This document shows positions 41,169-49,988 of a stretch of 64,000 bases of DNA, one piece after another. The notes beneath the pieces are model-generated. The model was not told where the DNA came from and did no database searches. It was given only the letters and a program-made list of their open reading frames with translations. Location: NCBI RefSeq assembly GCF_014648435.1, contig NZ_BMRC01000021.1, positions 62,001 to 126,000 on the forward strand. Direction: 5' to 3'. Source of the stretch: Nonomuraea spiralis. GTDB lineage: Bacteria; Actinomycetota; Actinomycetes; Streptosporangiales; Streptosporangiaceae. Position 1 is the first letter of the stretch, and each line of letters starts with the position of its first letter. Made by a program: the position numbers and the translations under genes.

Positions 41169-43520
41169 GTGAGACTCCACAGCGGCCCGCGCCGATGGGC
41201 CGTGACCATGACCGCCGCGAGCGTCGCGGCTCTCGGCCTCGTCGTCGGCCAGACCACGGCCGCCAGCGCCGCGGTGAACTGCGACGTGACCTACTCCGCC
41301 AACTCGTGGACGAGCAGCCCCGGTCAGGGCGGTTTCACCGCGAACATCACGTTGAAGAACACCGGCGACCCGATCACGTCGTGGACGCTGGGCTTCGACT
41401 TCCCCGGCACCGGCCAGAAGTACACGCCGACCGGCTGGAGCGCCAACTGGACCCAGTCGGGCACGCGCGTCACCGCGACGAACATGCCCTACAACGGCAG
41501 CCTGGCCACCGGCGCCTCCACCACCATGGGCTTCAACGGCACCTGGACAGGCAGCAACAACCCTCCCACCTCGTTCACCGTGAACGGCGTGACCTGCGGC
41601 GGCGTCACCCCGACCACCCCCTCGGTGGTCACCTCGGCCAGCTCGGTCGCGGTCAACGAGGGCGGCACCGCCACCTTCACCGCCAAGCTGTCGGCCGCCC
41701 CCACCTCGAACGTGACCGTCACCACCCAGCGGACCAGCGGTGACACCGACCTGACAGTCAGCGCGGGCGGCTCGCTCACCTTCACCCCGTCCAACTGGAA
41801 CACCGCCCAGACGGTGACCCTGGCCGCCGCCCAGGACGCCGACACCACCGCCGGCACGGCGGCCTTCTCCGTCGGCGGCACCGGCGTCACCTCCGCCACC
41901 GTCAACGCCACCGAGGTGGACGACGACGCGGTCGTGGAGCAGGCGCTGCTCGTGACGCCCACGTCGGTGACCGTGCCCGAGGGCGGGACGGCGACGTACA
42001 CGGTCAAGCTGGCCGCGCAGCCGTCCGCGAACGTGACCGTCACCTCGGCGGCGGGCAGCGGCGACGCCGACCTGACCGTCTCCGGCGGCGGCAGCCTCAC
42101 CTTCACGCCGGCCAACTGGAACACCGCCCAGACGGTGACCCTGGCCGCCGCCCAGGACGCCGACAACGCCAACGGCACCCGTGCCTTCACCGTCGCCTCC
42201 ACCGGCCTGACCTCCAAGACGGTCACCGCCACCGAGGCCGACGACGACGGCCAGCCGCCCACGGGCCACGTCGAGAACCCGTACGCCGGCGCCACCGGCT
42301 ACGTGAACCCGCAGTGGAAGGCCAAGGCCGCGGCCGAGCCCGGCGGCTCCGCCATCGCCAACACCTCCACCGCCGTGTGGATGGACCGCATCGCGGCCAT
42401 CGCCGGCTCCTCCTCGGCCATGGGCCTCCAGGCCCACCTGGACGAGGCCGTGGCCCAGGACGCCCTCAACGGCTCGGCCCCGCTGGCCGTGCAGTTCGTC
42501 GTCTACGACCTGCCCAACCGCGACTGCTCGGCCCTGGCCTCCAACGGCGAGCTGCTGATCGCCGAGAACGGCTTCAACCGCTACAAGGCCGAGTACATCG
42601 ACGTGATCGCGAACATCCTGCGCGACCCCAAGTACGCCAACCTGCGCATCGTCACGATCATCGAGCCCGACTCGCTGCCCAACCTGATCACCAACATCAA
42701 CAACTTCCCGAAGTGCGCCGAGGCCAACGGGCCCGGCGGCTACGTGGACGGCGTCCGGTACGCCCTGAACAAGCTGCACGCGATCACCAACGTCTACACC
42801 TACGTGGACGCCGCCCACCACGCCTGGCTCGGCTGGGACACGAACTTCACCCCCGCGGTGAACCTCTTCTACAACATGGCCGCGGGCACCACGGCCGGCG
42901 TGGACAGCGTGGACGGCTTCATCGTCAACACCGCCAACTACTCGGCCACCAAGGAGCCGTACTTCACGATCAACACCATGGTGAACGGCCAGTCCGTCCG
43001 CCAGTCCAAGTGGGTCGACTGGAACTACTACGTGGACGAGTCCACCTTCGCCACGGCGCTGCGCACCGCGCTGGTCTCCAAGGGCTTCAAGTCCGGGCTC
43101 GGCATGCTGGTCGACACCTCGCGCAACGGCTGGGGCGGCACCGCCCGCCCGGGCGGCGCGAGCACCTCGACGGACGTGAACACGTTCGTCAACCAGTCGC
43201 GCGTCGACCGCCGCATCCACGCCGGCAACTGGTGCAACCAGAGCGGCGCGGGCCTCGGCGCCCGGCCGACGCCCAGCCCCGAGGCCGGTTTCGACGCCTA
43301 CGTCTGGATCAAGCCTCCGGGTGAGTCCGACGGCGCCAGCACCGACATCCCGAACGACGAAGGCAAGAAGTTCGACCGGATGTGCGACCCGACCTACACC
43401 GGCAACAACCTCAACGGCAACAACATGTCGGGCGCGCTGGCCGGCGCCCCGCTGTCGGGCCAGTGGTTCTCCGCCCAGTTCCGGGAGCTGGTCAGGAACG
43501 CCTACCCGCCCGTCAGCTAG
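41169..43520 (+). CDS. Secreted GH6 cellobiohydrolase: CBM2-Calx-beta-Calx-beta-GH6
   Basis: 783 residues, GTG start after GGAGATGATCGC. Signal peptide to about residue 34 (AASA). The CBM2 (about 36-147) is almost identical to that of the GH48 protein encoded next door. Two Calx-beta-like modules (about 150-250 and 255-355, each with LTFTP-NWNTAQTVTLAAAQ) lead to the GH6 domain (about 367-783). This has VVYDLPNRDCSALASNGE with the catalytic acid region, IVTIIEPDSLPNL, YTYVDAAHHAWLGW and the C-terminal DAYVWIKPPGESDGAS. It releases cellobiose from non-reducing ends and so complements the GH48 enzyme. Confidence 0.95.
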   Translation: MRLHSGPRRWAVTMTAASVAALGLVVGQTTAASAAVNCDVTYSANSWTSSPGQGGFTANITLKNTGDPITSWTLGFDFPGTGQKYTPTGWSANWTQSGTRVTATNMPYNGSLATGASTTMGFNGTWTGSNNPPTSFTVNGVTCGGVTPTTPSVVTSASSVAVNEGGTATFTAKLSAAPTSNVTVTTQRTSGDTDLTVSAGGSLTFTPSNWNTAQTVTLAAAQDADTTAGTAAFSVGGTGVTSATVNATEVDDDAVVEQALLVTPTSVTVPEGGTATYTVKLAAQPSANVTVTSAAGSGDADLTVSGGGSLTFTPANWNTAQTVTLAAAQDADNANGTRAFTVASTGLTSKTVTATEADDDGQPPTGHVENPYAGATGYVNPQWKAKAAAEPGGSAIANTSTAVWMDRIAAIAGSSSAMGLQAHLDEAVAQDALNGSAPLAVQFVVYDLPNRDCSALASNGELLIAENGFNRYKAEYIDVIANILRDPKYANLRIVTIIEPDSLPNLITNINNFPKCAEANGPGGYVDGVRYALNKLHAITNVYTYVDAAHHAWLGWDTNFTPAVNLFYNMAAGTTAGVDSVDGFIVNTANYSATKEPYFTINTMVNGQSVRQSKWVDWNYYVDESTFATALRTALVSKGFKSGLGMLVDTSRNGWGGTARPGGASTSTDVNTFVNQSRVDRRIHAGNWCNQSGAGLGARPTPSPEAGFDAYVWIKPPGESDGASTDIPNDEGKKFDRMCDPTYTGNNLNGNNMSGALAGAPLSGQWFSAQFRELVRNAYPPVS

Positions 43521-43599
43521 CCCGCTGAGCGGCCGGGGGCTCCGGGGCCCCCGGTCTCCGGCAGAGGGACCCGCCTGACCCGGGCCCCTCGCCTGAACG

Positions 43600-43629
43600 A
43601 AGGGGCCCGGGCCGGAACCCGGGCCCCTT
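43600..43629. terminator. Hairpin terminator between GH6 and DUF1992 genes
   Basis: AAGGGGCCCGGG and CCCGGGCCCCTT form a perfect 12-bp stem around a 6-base loop, ending at the stop codon of the convergent gene. It can terminate both transcripts. Confidence 0.85.
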
Positions 43630-44030
43630 CACCGTCGGCTCTCGCGCCACTCCGACACGACGCTCTCGACGTCGAAGGGCATCAGGTTGAGCGGCGGCCC
43701 CGACAGGCCCTTCCTGATCGCCTGCCGGATCTTCTCGTTGACCTCTTCGAGCACCTGCCGCACCTCGGTCTCGGACCTGGCCCCGCGGGCCTGCCGCAGC
43801 GCCTCCTCGGCCTCCTTGCGCAGCGCCAGCGTCGGGGGCAGCGGCATGGACAGCCCCTCGCTCTCCAGCTTCTGCTTGATCCACCACATCTCGTCGTGCG
43901 GCCGGTCGAGGCCGGGCAGCGGCTTGCCCGCGCCGGGCAGATCGTCGAACTGCCCGCGCTCGGTCGCCTCGCGGATCTGCCTGTCGACCCAGCTCTCGAA
44001 CGGCATTCCGGGCGGCTTGCGGTCGGTCAC
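43629..44030 (-). CDS. DnaJ-homologue-domain protein of the DUF1992 family
   Basis: 133 residues. GTG 44030 (MTDRKPPGMPFESWVDRQIR) is eight bases after AGGAG. The family signature is present at the N-terminus: PFESWVDRQIREATERGQFD, DDLPGAGKPLPGLDRPHDE and WWIKQKLESEGLSMPLPPTL. The rest is helical with a possible coiled coil (about 70-115). Members are cytosolic and of unknown function. It follows the DHPS homologue by 14 bases and is in the same operon. Confidence 0.88.
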   Translation of the reverse strand: MTDRKPPGMPFESWVDRQIREATERGQFDDLPGAGKPLPGLDRPHDEMWWIKQKLESEGLSMPLPPTLALRKEAEEALRQARGARSETEVRQVLEEVNEKIRQAIRKGLSGPPLNLMPFDVESVVSEWRESRR

Positions 44031-44044
44031 GGACGCGGCTCCTC

Positions 44045-44944
44045 TCACGCCAGATTGTGGCTCGGCGCGACCGGCCCGCGCCAGCCGAGCACGGCCTCGG
44101 TCATACGTACGGACGCGACCGTCGCGGCCACGTCGTGCACCCGCAGGATCCGGGCGCCCTTGAGGATGGCGACCACGTTCGCGGCGATCGTGCCCTCCTT
44201 GCGCTCTCCCTGCGGGCGGTCGATGGTCTCGCCGATGAAGTCCTTGTTCGACAGCGCGACCAGGGTGGGGTAGCCGATCGCGGTGATCTCCTCCAGCCGC
44301 CGCGTCAGCTCAAGGGAGTGGAAGGTGTTCTTGTTCAGGTCGTGGCCCGGGTCGATGATGATCCGGTCGGGGGCGATGCCGGCCTTGAGCGCGAACTCGA
44401 CCCGTTCGCGCAGGAAGCCGCCGACCTCGGAGACGACGTCGGTGTAGCTCGGGCGGAAGACCCTCTTGCCGGGGCCGCCGAGGCTGTGGGTGACCACCAC
44501 GCCGGCGCCGGTCTCGGCCGCGACCTCGGCCAGGCCGGGTTCGCGCAGGCCGTTGGTGTCGTTGATGACGTCGGCGCCGGCTTCGAGCGCCGCCCTGGCG
44601 ACCTCGGGGCGATGGGTGTCGACCGAGATCACGGCGTCGGTCGCGGCCCTGACCTCGGCGACCACGGGGGCCACGCGCTCGATCTCCTCCTCGACGCCGA
44701 TCGCCGCCTGGGCCGCGCTGAAGGCGAACCCGCCGATGTCCACCCAGTCGGCGCCCTCTTCGACGGCCCGCACGCAGGCCGCGACCGCGCGGTCGAGCTC
44801 GTACGTGCGGCCCTGGTCGTGGAAGGAGTTGGGCGTCCGGTTGACGATGGCCATGATGGCGACCTGGTGTTCGAAATCGAACTCCCGCCGCCCGATGCGG
44901 CGGACCGGAGAGATGATCTCTGGGGGAATGTTTCCGCCGCTCAC
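44045..44944 (-). CDS. Dihydropteroate synthase homologue, FolP2 type
   Basis: 299 residues, GTG start after AAGGGG. The TIM-barrel DHPS fold is seen in VAIMAIVNRTPNSFHDQGRT, GADWVDIGGFAFS, VISVDTHRPEVARAALEAGA, DVINDTNGL and RIIIDPGHDLNKNTFHSLEL. Where true FolP has NVTPDSFSDGG, this protein has NRTPNSFHDQG, as in the mycobacterial FolP2 (Rv1207-like) group, which is reported to lack normal DHPS activity. It is therefore more likely an unassigned paralogue than the housekeeping folate enzyme. No other folate genes are near. It is followed by the DUF1992 gene. Confidence 0.85.
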   Translation of the reverse strand: MSGGNIPPEIISPVRRIGRREFDFEHQVAIMAIVNRTPNSFHDQGRTYELDRAVAACVRAVEEGADWVDIGGFAFSAAQAAIGVEEEIERVAPVVAEVRAATDAVISVDTHRPEVARAALEAGADVINDTNGLREPGLAEVAAETGAGVVVTHSLGGPGKRVFRPSYTDVVSEVGGFLRERVEFALKAGIAPDRIIIDPGHDLNKNTFHSLELTRRLEEITAIGYPTLVALSNKDFIGETIDRPQGERKEGTIAANVVAILKGARILRVHDVAATVASVRMTEAVLGWRGPVAPSHNLA

Positions 44945-45024
44945 GTAGTGGCCCCTTCCGTCTCCTGCCGAGCCTACCCGCCGGGATCAGGAACGCCCGC
45001 CTGGGGCGGGACCGCACGCCGGGA

Positions 45025-46074
45025 TCAGGAACGCCGGCCGGTCCCCGTCGCCAGTTCCCTGACCCGGCCGACCGACCCGCTGTCGGGCGCGAGCGGCGGG
45101 GTCTCCATGCCGGAGCCGTCGTGCAGGCCGTCGAGCAGCTCGCGCATGGCGTCCCAGGAGGAGTACCGCGGCCGCCAGCACAGGACGTCCCTGGCCCTGG
45201 CGGTCTTCATGACGGGGATGCGCAGGGCCAGTTCGAGCAGCCCTGGAGAGGCGGGCACGAGCCGCAGGTGCCAGCCGGCCGCCATGAGCGTCCTGGCCAG
45301 CCAGGGCGTGACGGGCATCGTCCGGGTGCCGAGGAGCTTGGCCAGGTCGGCGGGGTCGAGCACGGGCTCGGCGGCCAGGTTGAACGCCCCCGACACCGTA
45401 CTGGTCACCGCCAGCCGGTACGCCTCGGCCGCGTCGTCGGCGTGCAGCACCTGCAACCGCAGCCCCGGCACGTCCGGCACGAACGGGATGCGGCCCGGCC
45501 GTACCAGCCGCCGGGGCAGGAACGGCCCGGCGAACAGCCGGCGCTGCTCGGTGGCCGCCGCCCGCTGGAAGATGAACCCCGGCCGCATCCGTACCACGCG
45601 GATCACCGGATGGTCGTGCTCGAAGACGTCGAGCACCCGCTCGACGTACGCCTTCTCCCGCCCGTACGCGGCGCCCGGCCAGCCGTGCGTGGGCCAGCTC
45701 TCGTCCACCGGGCGGTCCTTGGGGCCGGGCGAGTAGGCGCCGACCGAGGAGGCGTGGATCAGCGCGGGCACCCCGGCCTCGGCGACCGCGCGGAACACCC
45801 GCATGCTGCCCAGCACGTTCGCCCGCCAGGTCACGGCCGGATCCCTGGTCGGCTGGAACAACCACGCGAGGTGCACGACGGCGTCGGCGCCCTCGAAGAC
45901 GCGCGCGAGGTCGCCGGTGGCGACGTCGGCCTGCCGCCATTCGGTGCGGTCGATGTGCCATTCCGGCAATCGGCGGGCCACGCCCACGATCGACGTCACG
46001 CTCTCGTCGGCGGCGAGCGCGCGTACGACGCTCGTGCCGACATTGCCGGTAGCCCCGACCACCACGACTCTCAT
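45025..46074 (-). CDS. NAD-dependent epimerase/dehydratase family protein (extended SDR)
   Basis: 349 residues starting MRVVVVGATGNVGTSVVRAL, where GATGNVG is the nucleotide-binding motif. Further motifs are ADAVVHLAW (about 85), LIHASSVGAYSPG with the catalytic serine (about 130) and the active-site tyrosine/lysine in GAAYGREKAYVERV (about 155). The C-terminal substrate part is intact. It follows the zinc dehydrogenase gene by 41 bases. Substrate unknown; it could be a nucleotide sugar or another small carbonyl compound. Confidence 0.88.
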   Translation of the reverse strand: MRVVVVGATGNVGTSVVRALAADESVTSIVGVARRLPEWHIDRTEWRQADVATGDLARVFEGADAVVHLAWLFQPTRDPAVTWRANVLGSMRVFRAVAEAGVPALIHASSVGAYSPGPKDRPVDESWPTHGWPGAAYGREKAYVERVLDVFEHDHPVIRVVRMRPGFIFQRAAATEQRRLFAGPFLPRRLVRPGRIPFVPDVPGLRLQVLHADDAAEAYRLAVTSTVSGAFNLAAEPVLDPADLAKLLGTRTMPVTPWLARTLMAAGWHLRLVPASPGLLELALRIPVMKTARARDVLCWRPRYSSWDAMRELLDGLHDGSGMETPPLAPDSGSVGRVRELATGTGRRS

Positions 46075-46115
46075 GCACGCACCGCTGCCCGCCCTCCGGA
46101 CGGCGAAACCCCAGG

Positions 46116-47297
46116 TCAGGGCTGGAGCAGGATCTTGATCGCGCCGTCCGACTTCTTCTGGAACATGTCGTACGCGTGCGGCGCCTCGGCCAGCGGCATG
46201 CGGTGGGTGGTGAGGTCCATGACGCCGAGCGGGTCGGCGTCGTCGGTCACCAGCGGCATGAGCCGGCTGATCCACCGCCGTACGTGGGCCTGCCCCATGC
46301 GCAACGTGACGCCCTTGTCGAACATGCGCAACATCGGCAGCGGGTCGGTCATGCCGCCGTAGACGCCGATGACGGAGATGACGCCGCCGCGGCGGACCGA
46401 GTCGATGGCCTGGTTGAGCGCCGCGAGCCGGTCCACACCCGCGTGGGACATCAGCGGCGCGGCAACGGCGCCGGGCAGCAGCCCGGTGAGCGTCTGGGCG
46501 ATCTTGGCGGCCGGTGATCCGTGGGCCTCCATGCCGACCGCGTCGATCACCGAGTCGGTGCCGCGCCCGGAGGTGAGGTCCCGGATCGCCGCGGGCACGT
46601 CGGTCGTCTCGCTCGCGTCCACGACCTCGATGCCGTGGCGGCGGGCCATCTCCAGGCGTTTGGTGACGCCGTCCACGCCGATCACGCGGTGGCCGAGGTG
46701 GCGGGCGATGCGGGCGCACATCTGGCCGATGGGCCCGAGACCGAGGACGGTGACGCTGCCGCCGTCCGGGATGTGCGCGTAGGCGACGGCCTGCCAGGCG
46801 GTCGGCAACACGTCGGACAGGAACACGAAACGTTCGTCCGGCGGGCCCTCGGGCACCTTGATCGGGCCGAACTGGGCCTCGGGCACCCGCAGGAACTCGG
46901 CCTGGCCGCCGGGCACCTGGCCGTAGAGCTTGGTGTGGCCGAACAGCGCGGCGCCCATGCCCTGCTCCTTGACCTGCGTGGTCTCGCACTGGGCGTAGAG
47001 CTCCAGCCCGCACATGTGGCAATGGCCGCAGGAGATGTTGAACGGGATGACCACGCGGTCGCCTGGCTTGATGGTGGTGACGGCGGCTCCGACGGCCTCG
47101 ACGACGCCCATGGGCTCGTGGCCCAGGATGTCGCCCTCGGCCATGAACGGGCCGAGGACCTCGTACAGGTGGAGGTCCGAGCCGCAGATGCCGGAGCTGG
47201 TCACCCTGATGACAGCGTCGTTGGGCTCCTTGATGGCCGGATCGGGGACCTCCTCGACCCGTACGTCGCGCTTGCCGTGCCAGGTGACGGCCTTCAT
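46116..47297 (-). CDS. Zinc-dependent alcohol dehydrogenase (formaldehyde dehydrogenase-like)
   Basis: 393 residues; ATG after TGGAGGCG. Catalytic zinc: SGICGSDLHLYE (about 36-47) and GHEPMG (about 59); structural zinc: SCGHCHMCGLELYAQC (about 89-104). The coenzyme fold is VTVLGLGPIGQMCARIA (about 183) followed by VIGVDGVTKRLEMAR. The long insertion and the PLPMLRMFDKGVTLRMGQAH region match glutathione-independent formaldehyde dehydrogenase-like proteins common in actinobacteria. NAD is the likely cofactor. The substrate is probably an aldehyde adduct or alcohol but cannot be fixed. Confidence 0.9.
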   Translation of the reverse strand: MKAVTWHGKRDVRVEEVPDPAIKEPNDAVIRVTSSGICGSDLHLYEVLGPFMAEGDILGHEPMGVVEAVGAAVTTIKPGDRVVIPFNISCGHCHMCGLELYAQCETTQVKEQGMGAALFGHTKLYGQVPGGQAEFLRVPEAQFGPIKVPEGPPDERFVFLSDVLPTAWQAVAYAHIPDGGSVTVLGLGPIGQMCARIARHLGHRVIGVDGVTKRLEMARRHGIEVVDASETTDVPAAIRDLTSGRGTDSVIDAVGMEAHGSPAAKIAQTLTGLLPGAVAAPLMSHAGVDRLAALNQAIDSVRRGGVISVIGVYGGMTDPLPMLRMFDKGVTLRMGQAHVRRWISRLMPLVTDDADPLGVMDLTTHRMPLAEAPHAYDMFQKKSDGAIKILLQP

Positions 47298-47493
47298 GAC
47301 GCCTCCAGATGGGATTCGGACGGCACAAATGCCGCATACCCCCACATACGACTCCAAACGGCTTTACCGATCGCCGCTGGTCGAGCCCCACCGACGGCCC
47401 ATAACACCGTGATAGGGGTGTTTTGACACGACCACTCCTCGTATTCGGACTCGTACCGTGCAGACACCCCCCTGTACGCGAGGAGACGTGCAA

Positions 47494-48873
47494 ATGCTCC
47501 CCAGAAAGACCGTGACGGCGGGAATCGCGATCGCCGTCACCATGATCAGCGTCCCCGCCCTGGCCTTCGCGGCGAAGGGCGCGACGGCCCAGGACGACAC
47601 CCCCTACTCCATCGCCCAGGCCGATGCCAAGGCCGTCGCCGGCCCCCCGCAGGGCCTGGTCGACGCCATGAGCCGGGACCTCGGCATCTCCGGTCAGCAG
47701 GCCGAGGCCCGCCTCGTCAACGAGGCCGCGGCGGCCAACCTCGAACCCGCCCTGCGCGCCCAGTTAGGCGCCTCCTACGCCGGTTCCTGGGTGACCGGTC
47801 CCACCTCCACCCCGGTGACCGCCACCACCGACAGCTCGCAGGTGGCCGCCATCGCCAGGACAGGTGTCCAGGCCCGCGTGGTCGCCCGCTCGCTGGGCAG
47901 CCTCGACCAGGTCAAGGCCACGCTCGACGCGGCCTCGACCAAGGCCCCGAAGACCGCGCCCGTCTGGTACGTGGACGTCGTCAACAACACCGTCGTCGTC
48001 CTCAGCTCCAGCCCCGCCAAGGCCGCCGCCTGGGTGAAGGCCAGCGGCGCCGACACCTCCGCCGTCCAGGTCGTACGCTCGGCCGAGAAGCCCACCTTGT
48101 TCTACGACGTACGCGGCGGCGACGCCTACTACATCGGCTCCGGCACGCGCTGCTCGGTCGGCTTCTCGGTGACCAAGGCCGGCTCGCAGGGCGGCTTCGT
48201 CAGCGCCGGCCACTGCGGCAACGCCGGTTCCAGCACGTCCGGCTCCAACCGGGTCGCCATGGGCACCTTCCGCGGCTCGTCCTTCCCCGGCAACGACTAC
48301 TCCTGGGTCGAGGTCAATGGCCAGTGGACCCCGACCGGCGTCGTGTACGGCTACAGCGCCGGCGTCCTGCCCGTCCGCGGCTCGACCGTGGCCCAGGTGG
48401 GTTCGGCCGTCTGCCGCGCCGGATCGACCACCGGCTACCACTGCGGCTCGGTCCAGCAGCTCAACACCAGCGTCACCTACCAGGAGGGCACCGTCTCCGG
48501 CGTGACGCGGACGAACGTCTGCGCCGAGCCCGGCGACTCCGGCGGCTCGTTCATCTCCGGTGACCAGGCCCAGGGCGTGACCTCGGGCGGCTCGGGCAAC
48601 TGCAGCTCGGGCGGCACGACGTACTTCCAGCCGGTCAACGAGATCCTGTCCACCTACGGCCTGACGCTCGCCACCCAGGGCGGCGGCCCCGGCCCGACCA
48701 GCACCCCGACCGTCACCACCACCGTCCCGGGCGGCACGTGGGCCGCGGACACGACGTACGCGGCCGGCGCCACGGTGACGTACGGCGGCCAGACGTACCG
48801 CTGCCTCCAGGGGCACACCGCGCAGCCGGGCTGGGAGCCGCCGAACGTGCCGGCTCTCTGGCAGCGGGCCTGA
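47494..48873 (+). CDS. Secreted S1 family protease with propeptide and C-terminal carbohydrate-binding module
   Basis: 459 residues; ATG nine bases after GAGGAG. A signal peptide (to about 28) and an alpha-lytic-protease-type propeptide (about 35-195) precede the chymotrypsin-like domain (about 200-385), which has His in FVSAGHCGNAGS, Asp in FPGNDYSWVEV and Ser in AEPGDSGGSF. A Pro/Thr linker (GPTSTPTVTTTVPGG) leads to a CBM5/12-type chitin-binding module (about 412-457, TTYAAGATVTYGGQTYRCLQ with final Trp residues). The layout is that of streptogrisin C. It probably degrades protein attached to chitin. Convergent with the ispG-like gene. Confidence 0.93.
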   Translation: MLPRKTVTAGIAIAVTMISVPALAFAAKGATAQDDTPYSIAQADAKAVAGPPQGLVDAMSRDLGISGQQAEARLVNEAAAANLEPALRAQLGASYAGSWVTGPTSTPVTATTDSSQVAAIARTGVQARVVARSLGSLDQVKATLDAASTKAPKTAPVWYVDVVNNTVVVLSSSPAKAAAWVKASGADTSAVQVVRSAEKPTLFYDVRGGDAYYIGSGTRCSVGFSVTKAGSQGGFVSAGHCGNAGSSTSGSNRVAMGTFRGSSFPGNDYSWVEVNGQWTPTGVVYGYSAGVLPVRGSTVAQVGSAVCRAGSTTGYHCGSVQQLNTSVTYQEGTVSGVTRTNVCAEPGDSGGSFISGDQAQGVTSGGSGNCSSGGTTYFQPVNEILSTYGLTLATQGGGPGPTSTPTVTTTVPGGTWAADTTYAAGATVTYGGQTYRCLQGHTAQPGWEPPNVPALWQRA

Positions 48874-48923
48874 CGCCCTAGAACGTCCAGGCGGAGAAAC
48901 CCCCTCCTCAACCTGGGCCGCGC

Positions 48924-48967
48924 GGCCGGATGATGTCCCACTCCTCCGTCAGGGACATCATCCGGCC
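48924..48967. terminator. Strong bidirectional hairpin overlapping the end of the ispG-like gene
   Basis: GGCCGGATGATGTCCC and GGGACATCATCCGGCC form a perfect 16-bp stem with a 12-base loop. The stop codon of the truncated ispG gene (48958-48960) lies inside the right arm. It separates this gene from the convergent protease gene. Confidence 0.88.
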
Positions 48968-49812
48968 CTATGCGTCCGGGCCCTCCCCGGCCCGTCGACC
49001 AGGCGGCGCCGAAGCCCCAGCGACTCCAGGATCCCGATCCCGACCTTGACCTCCTCGACCGGAGGCGCGGACAACGAGACCCGGATCGTGTCGCCGATGC
49101 CCTCGTCGAGCAGGATCCCGAACGCGACCGCCGACCTGATCGCGCCCTGCATGAGCGGCCCCGCCTCGGTGACACCGAGGTGCAGCGGGTATTCGCAGCT
49201 CCGGGCCAGCATCCGGTAGGCCGCCGTCATCACCTGCGGGTCGTGGTGCCTGACGGAGATCTTGATGTCGCGGAAGCCGTGCTCCTCGAACAGCGAGCAC
49301 TCCCACAGCGCCGACTCCACCAGCGCCGCCGGCGTGGCCTTGCCGTGCTTGCGCAGCAGCCGGGGGTCGAGCGAGCCGGCGTCGACTTCGATCCGGATGG
49401 GCACCCCCGCGTCGGACGCGGCCCGCGCGATCTCGCCCACCTTGTCGTCGAACTTCTTGATGTCCCCCGGATTGACCCGGACCGCCGCGCAGCCCGCCTC
49501 GATGGCGGCGAGGACGTGACGCGGCTGGAAGTGGACGTCGGCGACGACCGGGATCCGCGCCTTGCGCGCGATGGCCGGCAGCGCGTCGGCGTCGTCCTGG
49601 GTCGGCACGGCCACGCGTACGATCTGGCAGCCCGCCGCCGTCAGCTCGGCGATCTGCCGCAACGTCGCGTCGGCGTCGGCCGTCACCGTGGTCGTCATCG
49701 ACTGCACCGAGACGGGCGCGTCACCGCCCACCGGCACCGACCCCACCATGACCTGCCTGGACGCCCTCCGCGCCCGATGTCGCACCGGCAGTCCGAGATC
49801 TACAGCGGCCAC
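48958..49812 (-). CDS. ispG: Truncated IspG (GcpE) paralogue lacking the iron-sulfur domain
   Basis: 284 residues, against about 380 for actinomycete IspG. GTG start eight bases after AAGGAG. The TIM-barrel part is well kept: RQVMVGSVPVGGDAPVSVQS, IVRVAVPTQDDADALPAIAR, VAAIEAGCAAVRVNPGDIKK-like segment, DIKISVRHHDPQVMTAAYRM and LGVTEAGPLMQGAIRSAVAF. After ESLGLRRR the normal CPSCGR...C...E segment that binds the [4Fe-4S] cluster is missing; the reading frame ends with about 15 unrelated residues inside a terminator. No cysteine-rich remnant is found in the other frames downstream. IspG makes HMBPP in the MEP pathway and needs that cluster, so this copy is probably not catalytic alone. It diverges from the polyprenyl synthase-IspH-encapsulin-geosmin operon. 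Confidence 0.85.
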   Translation of the reverse strand: MAAVDLGLPVRHRARRASRQVMVGSVPVGGDAPVSVQSMTTTVTADADATLRQIAELTAAGCQIVRVAVPTQDDADALPAIARKARIPVVADVHFQPRHVLAAIEAGCAAVRVNPGDIKKFDDKVGEIARAASDAGVPIRIEVDAGSLDPRLLRKHGKATPAALVESALWECSLFEEHGFRDIKISVRHHDPQVMTAAYRMLARSCEYPLHLGVTEAGPLMQGAIRSAVAFGILLDEGIGDTIRVSLSAPPVEEVKVGIGILESLGLRRRLVDGPGRARTHRAG

Positions 49813-49988
49813 CTGTCCAGCTCCTTTCGAACGGTGCGCGAGGCCACGGGCAACGGGGCCGTCAAGACTTCCACCCGGCGGTGTTGCGACGAGTCAAAAG
49901 AACAGTTGAAAGGCCCAAGACACTTTACACGCTCTGTATTCAAGTAGTAACTATTGGTAGTGCGTCCCGACCAGAAGGAGCCGCGCGG

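Noticed and set aside
49881..49988. N-terminal extension of the prenyl synthase as a cargo-loading domain
   Set aside because: The upstream codons have poor composition and a strong AAGGAG site supports the start at 49989.
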